From Streptomyces mobaraensis NBRC 13819 = DSM 40847 (lineage in GTDB: Bacteria; Actinomycetota; Actinomycetes; Streptomycetales; Streptomycetaceae): 64,000 nucleotides of DNA. The stretch spans positions 4,675,501-4,739,500 of the forward strand of contig NZ_CP072827.1 of assembly GCF_017916255.1 (NCBI RefSeq), in the 5' to 3' direction. This document shows positions 58,577 through 64,000 of the stretch, piece by piece (within the stretch, counting starts at the first letter, position 1; the number at the start of each line of letters is the position of its first letter). The notes under the pieces were generated by a model. The model did no database searches, was not told where the DNA came from, and saw only the letters and a list, made by a program, of their open reading frames with translations. The translations under genes were made by a program, and so were the position numbers.

Positions 58577-61500
58577 TCAACGCGGGAGCACGGCCATCAC
58601 CTCCCGTGCCCGCCGTCCCGGCACCATGCCCAGGCGCCACGCCTGCCAGCCGGCCTCCGGCTCCACCCCGCGCTCCAGCACCAGCGCGTATGCCTCCGCG
58701 TACTGCTCCAGCGCCGGGTCCACCGCCCAGTCCGCACCCCGCAGCTCGCGCCGCAGGCGGGCCAGGTCCTCGCCGGCCACGGCCGCGCCCACCACCGAGC
58801 CACCCGGTGACACGAACGGCAGCAAGGTGCAGCGCAGGAAACGCGCCCAGCTCTCGCCACGCCGGTCGCCGAACCCGGTGAACAGCCGCTCCGCCTCGTC
58901 CGTCAGCTCCAGCGCCTGCTCCAGCCTGCCGTTGCCCGCGTCGATCACCGCCAGCTCCAGGCATGACCACGCCTCGCCGTGCGCCACCCCTACCCGCTGG
59001 AAGTCCAGCCGGGCGTCCTGGAGCAACTGCCGGGCGAACCCGCTGTTCCGCAGGCTCCCCGTCTGGGCCGCCCGCTGGTCGCGGGTGACCCGCGCCGAGT
59101 GGTGGCGGGCACAGGCCAGCCCGTAGACGTCACGCATCCGGTTGAACATCGTCCGGGCCCGCTCCAGCTCCCGCAGCGCGGCCGGCAGATCGCCCAGTTC
59201 CTCCAGGGCCTGGCCCAGATAGAACAGGGTCCACGCCTCACCCCGCGCGTCCTCGTGCTCCCGGTGCCGGGAGACGGCCTGCCGGAGACCCTCCACGGCC
59301 GCCGCCGCGTCCCCGGCTATCAGCCGGCCGCGCGCCAGCTGGGTCAGGGCCCAGGCCGCGCCCCGCCCGTCCTGCGTCCGCCCGTACAGCTCCAGCGCCT
59401 GGCGCAGCTCGGCCTCCGCCGGCTCGGGGCGGCCCATGCGCAGCCGTACCTGGCCCAGCTGGAAGTGCGCCCACGCCTGGCCGTGCAGGCTCTCGCTCTC
59501 CCGGTGCAGCTCCAGCGCGACGGCCAGCAGGTCCAGAGCCTCCGCCAGCCGGCCGCGGTCGCGCTCCACCGCGGCCAGCGCGTGCATCGTCCACGCCCGG
59601 TCACCGCTCAGCTCGGGGGCCGCCTGCAGCTCCAGCGCCTCTCGCAGCTTCGCCGCGGCCTCCTTGAGGTTCCCCTGGTGCTGGAGGGTGATGCCCAGGT
59701 CGCGCAGGGCCCGTGCCGCGCCGGCGTGGTGCTGGGCGTCGAGGTACAGGTCCACCACCGATGTCAGCGTCGTCCGCGAGGTGTCCAACTCGCCGAGCTG
59801 CCGGGCCGCCACACCCGTGCGCCACTGCACGGAGCGGGTCAGCAGCTCCCGGTCCGTGGCCTGAGTCAGCTCGCTCAGCTCACCGAGCCGGTAGAGGTCC
59901 CCGCGGAGCAGGCAGTAGTCGCACAGGGCGCCCAGCAGGTGCAGCACCGCCGACTGGTCGACACCCTCCGCGTGCCGGAGCGCGGCCGTGATGAAGCTCG
60001 ACTCGTCGTCCAGCCAGCGCAGGGCCGCGTCCAGCGACGGGAAGCCGTGGCCTCCGGCCGCGCCTTCGGAGAACATGTCCGCGCGGGTCGACGTCTTGCC
60101 GTCCACCATGCGGATGACCGTGTCGGCGAGCTCCGCGTAACTGCGGATCAGCCGCTCCTGGGCCGCTCCCCGCTCCCCGGGGTCCTCTTCCTCGTGCAGC
60201 CGGGCGTGCGCGAAGTCCCGCACCAGATCGTGCATCCGGTAGCGCCCGGGGCGCACCGGCTCGATCAGCCCGGCCCGCGCCAGCTCCGTCAGCCGTTGCG
60301 TCGCCTCCTGGCCGTCGGCCGCTATCAGGGCCGCCGCGGCGGCCGCGCCCAGTGACGCCCGCCCGGCCAGCGCGAGCCGCCGCAACAGCCGCCGGGCGTC
60401 CTCCGCCTGGTCCATGTAGCGCAGCCACAGGGCCCGTTCCACCGGGCCGTCCTGGCCCGCGGCCTCCAGCTCCACGGCCAGCGCGCGCGGCGTCCGCGAG
60501 CCCAGCGAGGACCCGGCCACCCGCAAGGCCAGCGGCAGTCCGCCGCACAACTCCCTTACCCGCGTGAGCGACTGCGCGTCGTAGAGCTCGTCCGACCGCC
60601 CCGCGCCGTCCTCCCGCTCCTCGTCCGGCCCGGCGACCGAGCGCAGCAGTTCCTCCGCGCCCGCCTCGTCCAGCGGGCCGACCTCCAGCCGGTGCACCCA
60701 CGCCTCCAGCTCCGGTGGCAGCTCCAGCGGCTCACGGGAGGTGACCAGCACCAGGCTCTCCGACCGGTCGGGCACCAGGGCGCGCACCTGCTCCGCGTCC
60801 GACGCGTCGTCCAGCACGATCGTCACCGGCAGCCGGGCGAGGTGCTTGTGGTACACCTCGGACAGCCGTCTGAGGTGCTGCTCGCGCGAGGAGCGCTCCC
60901 GGAAGAGCAACTGGTCGCGAGGTGCGCCGAGTCGGTTGAGCAGGTGCAGCAGCGCGTCGCGGGTCGACAGCGGCGGCTCCTCCTGGCTCTCGCCCCGCAG
61001 ATCCACCAGGCAGGCGCCCCGGAACTGATCCCGCAGCTGGTGCGCCGCGCGCAGCGCCAGCGCGGACCGGCCGACGCCCGGCGGGCCGTGCAACACCACG
61101 ACCGTCGGCCGCGTCTCCGTACTCGCCCGGGCCTGGCGCACCCACTGGGCGATCCGCTCCACCTGTGCCTTCCGCCCGGCGAACACGCCGTCGCCCTGCG
61201 GAAGATCGTCGAAGGAACGGGCGAGGAGACTGCGCTGCCGGGCGAACGCGCTGCGATCGCCACCGCGCAGCTGCGGCCCTCGGGACGCACCACCCGCCGC
61301 CGGCTTGCCCACCACCGGGCCTTTGCCGTTGTGCGCTCCTTGAAGCATCCGCTGCCGATCGAGGAACGGCCGTATCCCCCGCACCTCCACCGCCGTCCGC
61401 CACTGCAGCCTCAGCTGCTGGGCTCCGCCCGGCTGTCCGCGCAACCCGGCCCGCCGGTGACGGGCCGGCCAGTGCCCGGCCGTCAGTTTCGCGAGCGTCG

Positions 61501-61879
61501 CCACCGCTCCCGCGAGCGCCACCGCGACCGCCGTGCTGACAGCGGTGCCCGTGGACGTCCCGTACCCCAGATCGGCCCCGAGGGCCGTCACCGCCGTCAC
61601 GGCCGTCACCAGCATGGGCGTACCGAGCGCGCCTCCCGACAAACGCGCGGACAACGGCCCTACGGCCGCCTCCTCCTCGTCCAGCGCCCGGACGTACGCC
61701 GCGTACTCCTCGGCCGCGGCCCCGGCCAGCGCGTCCAACTCTTCCCGCGCCCGCCGCAGCAACACGTCACCATCGACACGCCCACCCGACCGCCGCACCT
61801 CCTCCCCGACCGCCTGCTCCAGCAGGCCCTCGACTTCCGCGCGGTGATCCTGCCGCAGCGCGGGCAGCGAGCTCTGCAT
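58577..61879 (-). CDS. Membrane-anchored STAND/NB-ARC ATPase with TPR domain
   Basis: It encodes 1100 residues. Two hydrophobic segments (about 86-104 and 112-134) anchor the N-terminus. An NB-ARC-type nucleotide-binding domain follows, with Walker A GPPGVGRS (265-272), where the usual Lys is Arg271, Walker B VTIVLDDAS (352-360) and a winged-helix region with RYRMHDLVRDFAHARL. Residues about 640-1050 are tetratricopeptide repeats. STAND proteins of this shape act as signal-responsive oligomerising switches, including antiviral sensors and regulators; no effector domain is obvious here apart from the membrane segments. Confidence 0.85.
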   Translation of the reverse strand: MQSSLPALRQDHRAEVEGLLEQAVGEEVRRSGGRVDGDVLLRRAREELDALAGAAAEEYAAYVRALDEEEAAVGPLSARLSGGALGTPMLVTAVTAVTALGADLGYGTSTGTAVSTAVAVALAGAVATLAKLTAGHWPARHRRAGLRGQPGGAQQLRLQWRTAVEVRGIRPFLDRQRMLQGAHNGKGPVVGKPAAGGASRGPQLRGGDRSAFARQRSLLARSFDDLPQGDGVFAGRKAQVERIAQWVRQARASTETRPTVVVLHGPPGVGRSALALRAAHQLRDQFRGACLVDLRGESQEEPPLSTRDALLHLLNRLGAPRDQLLFRERSSREQHLRRLSEVYHKHLARLPVTIVLDDASDAEQVRALVPDRSESLVLVTSREPLELPPELEAWVHRLEVGPLDEAGAEELLRSVAGPDEEREDGAGRSDELYDAQSLTRVRELCGGLPLALRVAGSSLGSRTPRALAVELEAAGQDGPVERALWLRYMDQAEDARRLLRRLALAGRASLGAAAAAALIAADGQEATQRLTELARAGLIEPVRPGRYRMHDLVRDFAHARLHEEEDPGERGAAQERLIRSYAELADTVIRMVDGKTSTRADMFSEGAAGGHGFPSLDAALRWLDDESSFITAALRHAEGVDQSAVLHLLGALCDYCLLRGDLYRLGELSELTQATDRELLTRSVQWRTGVAARQLGELDTSRTTLTSVVDLYLDAQHHAGAARALRDLGITLQHQGNLKEAAAKLREALELQAAPELSGDRAWTMHALAAVERDRGRLAEALDLLAVALELHRESESLHGQAWAHFQLGQVRLRMGRPEPAEAELRQALELYGRTQDGRGAAWALTQLARGRLIAGDAAAAVEGLRQAVSRHREHEDARGEAWTLFYLGQALEELGDLPAALRELERARTMFNRMRDVYGLACARHHSARVTRDQRAAQTGSLRNSGFARQLLQDARLDFQRVGVAHGEAWSCLELAVIDAGNGRLEQALELTDEAERLFTGFGDRRGESWARFLRCTLLPFVSPGGSVVGAAVAGEDLARLRRELRGADWAVDPALEQYAEAYALVLERGVEPEAGWQAWRLGMVPGRRAREVMAVLPR

Positions 61880-62096
61880 CTGCCGTCCCCCTTCGACCAG
61901 CGAACGCTCAAGGCGTCCCAGTCTTCCGCGTCGACGAGGATTCCGGCAGACCTGTGGATAACCCCCTGTGGAAAACCCGGCCGAACGGTCTCAGGGAAAG
62001 GGCCGGGACGTATCGGGGTGCTGTCAGGGGGAAGCCGGGGGAGAGTCGGGGTGCCGAATGAGACGGCCGGGGCTCCCGTTGGGGAAGGATGGAGGC

Positions 62097-64000
62097 ATGC
62101 CGAACCGCCTGGCGCACGAGACGTCCCCTTACCTCCTCCAGCACGCCGACAACCCGGTCGACTGGTGGCCCTGGTCACCCGAGGCCTTCGCGGAAGCCCG
62201 GCGTCGGGACGTCCCCGTGCTGCTGAGCGTCGGCTATTCCAGTTGCCACTGGTGCCATGTGATGGCCGGCGAGAGTTTCGAGGACGAGGAGACCGCCGCT
62301 TACCTCAACGAGCACTTCGTCTCCGTCAAGGTCGACCGCGAGGAGCGGCCCGACATCGACGCCGTCTATATGGAAGCGGTGCAGGCGGCCACCGGGCAGG
62401 GCGGCTGGCCCATGACCGTCTTTCTGACGCCCGACGCCGAACCGTTCTACTTCGGCACCTACTTTCCGCCCGCTCCCCGGCACGGGATGCCCTCCTTCCG
62501 GCAGGTGCTGGAGGGAGTGGCGGCCGCGTGGCGGGACCGGCGGGAGGAGGTGGGCGAGGTGGCCGGGAGGATCGTCCAGGATCTCGCGCGGCGGCCCCTC
62601 ACCGCCGCCGTCGGCGGGCAGCCGCCCGCCGCCGACGAGCTGCACATGGCGCTGATGGCGTTGACCCGTGAGTTCGACGCGGTGCGCGGCGGGTTCGGCG
62701 GGGCGCCGAAGTTCCCGCCGTCCATGGTGCTGGAGTTCCTGCTCCGCCACCACGTCCGTACGGGATCCGCCGCCGCTCTCGACATGGTGACGGCCACCTG
62801 CGAGGCCATGGCCCGCGGAGGGATCCACGACCAGCTCGGCGGTGGCTTCGCCCGGTACTCCGTGGACAACGGGTGGGTCGTGCCGCACTTCGAGAAGATG
62901 CTGTACGACAACGCGCTGCTGTGCCGCGTCTACGCGCACCTGTGGCGGGCCACCGGTTCCGGCCTCGCCCGGCGGGTGGCGCTGGACACCGCCGACTTCC
63001 TGGTCCGCGAGATGCGCACCGACCAGGGCGGTTTCGCCTCCGCCCTGGACGCGGACAGCGACGACGGGCAGGGCCGGCACCGCGAGGGCGCCTACTACGT
63101 GTGGACCCCCGAGCAGTTCCGGGAGGTGCTCGGCGAGGCGGATGCCGAGCTGGCCGCCGACTACTTCGGCGTCACCGAGGAGGGGACCTTCGAGGAGGGG
63201 GCCTCGGTCCTCCAACTGCCGGACAGCGAGCGGCTGGTGGACGCGGAGCGGATCGCGTCGGTCCGGGAGCGGCTGCTGGCCGCCCGCGCCCGGCGGCCCC
63301 GGCCGGGGCGGGACGACAAGGTCGTGGCGGGGTGGAACGGCCTGGCCATCGCGGCACTGGCCGAGACCGGCGCCTACTTCGACCGCCCCGACCTGGTCCA
63401 GGCCGCGACCGACGCCGCCGACCTGCTCGTCCGCACCCACATGGACTGGAACGCGCGCCTCTTCCGCACCTCCCTGGACGGCGTCGCCGGCGGTCACGCG
63501 GGCGTGCTGGAGGACTACGCGGACGTGGCCGAGGGCTTCCTCGCCCTGTCCGCCGTCACCGGCGAGGGCGTGTGGGTGGACTTCGCGGGACTGCTGCTGG
63601 ACACCGTCCTGATCCGGTTCCGCGACGAGGAGGGCGCCCTTTTCGACACGGCGGACGACGCCGAGACGCTCATCCGCCGCCCGCAGGACCCGACGGACAA
63701 CGCCACCCCGTCGGGCTGGAGCGCGGCCGCCGGTGCCCTGCTGACGTACGCGGCGCTCACGGGGAGCGCGCCGCACCGGGAGGCGGCCGAACGGGCGCTC
63801 GGTGTGGTGCGGGCCCTCGGGCCCAAGGCGCCGCGCTTCATCGGCTGGGGCCTGGCGGTGGCCGAGGCGCTGCTCGACGGGCCCTACGAGGTCGCCGTCG
63901 TCGGGCCGCACGACGACCCGGCCACCCGGGAGTTGCACCGCACCGCCCTGCTCTCCCAGCGGCCCGGGCTCGCCGTCGCCCTGGGGGAGCCGGCCTCCGC
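62097..64000 (+). CDS. YyaL-type thioredoxin-domain protein, 3' end missing
   Basis: At least 634 codons are present and the frame is still open at the right edge. The N-terminal thioredoxin-fold has SSCHWCHVM (Cys50 and Cys53) and DREERPDI; the rest is an (alpha/alpha)6-barrel glycosidase-like domain ([33 protein letters not shown]). This is the DUF255/YyaL (SPATA20) family, whose reaction is not established. ATG 62,097 with AAGGA 7 nt upstream. Confidence 0.93.
   Translation, partial: MPNRLAHETSPYLLQHADNPVDWWPWSPEAFAEARRRDVPVLLSVGYSSCHWCHVMAGESFEDEETAAYLNEHFVSVKVDREERPDIDAVYMEAVQAATGQGGWPMTVFLTPDAEPFYFGTYFPPAPRHGMPSFRQVLEGVAAAWRDRREEVGEVAGRIVQDLARRPLTAAVGGQPPAADELHMALMALTREFDAVRGGFGGAPKFPPSMVLEFLLRHHVRTGSAAALDMVTATCEAMARGGIHDQLGGGFARYSVDNGWVVPHFEKMLYDNALLCRVYAHLWRATGSGLARRVALDTADFLVREMRTDQGGFASALDADSDDGQGRHREGAYYVWTPEQFREVLGEADAELAADYFGVTEEGTFEEGASVLQLPDSERLVDAERIASVRERLLAARARRPRPGRDDKVVAGWNGLAIAALAETGAYFDRPDLVQAATDAADLLVRTHMDWNARLFRTSLDGVAGGHAGVLEDYADVAEGFLALSAVTGEGVWVDFAGLLLDTVLIRFRDEEGALFDTADDAETLIRRPQDPTDNATPSGWSAAAGALLTYAALTGSAPHREAAERALGVVRALGPKAPRFIGWGLAVAEALLDGPYEVAVVGPHDDPATRELHRTALLSQRPGLAVALGEPAS

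Noticed and set aside
1..64000. tRNA, rRNA, riboswitches, intact insertion sequences
   Set aside because: None could be recognised by eye on either strand; small RNAs cannot be excluded by inspection.

Overview
The window is a high-GC actinobacterial chromosome segment and almost certainly comes from a Streptomyces. The evidence is GTG and TTG starts, short or absent leaders, a mycothiol enzyme (mca), two promoters matching the thiol-stress sigma factor SigR consensus, rare TTA codons, a SapB/AmfS-type lanthipeptide precursor, and a gene order that from memory matches the S. coelicolor core around deoC, punA, lpdA, accA, pccB, birA, cya, hutH, msrA, metB, ilvA and mca. No rRNA, tRNA, CRISPR array or intact transposon was seen.

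Region 1 (1-19.6 kb) is built around nucleoside salvage. A uridine kinase gene is cut by the left edge. A deoC operon carries two overlapping aldehyde dehydrogenase genes, the second catalytically dead. Further on lie a phosphohexo/pentomutase, a purine nucleoside phosphorylase (punA), a flavoprotein quinone reductase (lpdA) and a DeoR-family repressor. Together these can turn deoxynucleosides into deoxyribose-1-P, then deoxyribose-5-P, then acetaldehyde plus glyceraldehyde-3-P, then acetate. The 12-bp palindrome CTACGCGCGTAG lies upstream of both deoC and punA, which points to a shared regulator. The stretch from about 6.0 to 12.8 kb looks accessory. It holds an SDR/HxlR divergent pair, a repeat-rich HTH protein, a DUF6879-XRE pair, a DUF6415-like gene, yceI, a duplicated and broken gene tail, and remnants of a PIN toxin and a lipoprotein gene.

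Region 2 (19.7-33.8 kb) is acyl-CoA carboxylase and signalling. accA (biotinylated subunit) is separated by a secreted-protein gene from the run pccB-accE-mmpB-pbpA-maf. The biotin ligase birA that charges AccA is divergent from pccB. Then come a class III cyclase (cAMP), RNase HI, enoyl-CoA hydratase and a GAF/GGDEF diguanylate cyclase, so genes for two second messengers sit within 5 kb.

Region 3 (33.9-50.0 kb) carries hutH (apparently leaderless), an L,D-transpeptidase lipoprotein, a DUF2786 protein and a coupled permease-glutamine-synthetase-like pair. A second accessory stretch (42.0-48.1 kb) follows, with a TTA-containing gene, an XRE-TPR regulator, secreted and membrane proteins, a glycosyltransferase and a very short, easily missed gene for an apparently orphan class III lanthipeptide (47,956-48,090). 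msrA, which has a textbook SigR promoter, closes it.

Region 4 (50.2-64.0 kb) holds metB, a MarR regulator, ilvA, a TTA-containing DrrAB-type ABC exporter, greA, a DUF4307 gene divergent from mca (SigR-type promoter), a 1100-residue membrane-anchored STAND/TPR ATPase and, cut by the right edge, a YyaL-type thioredoxin-fold protein.

Four copies of an approximately 100-bp intergenic element lie at the 3' ends of genes, act as probable terminators, and in two cases supply the last codons and the stop codon.
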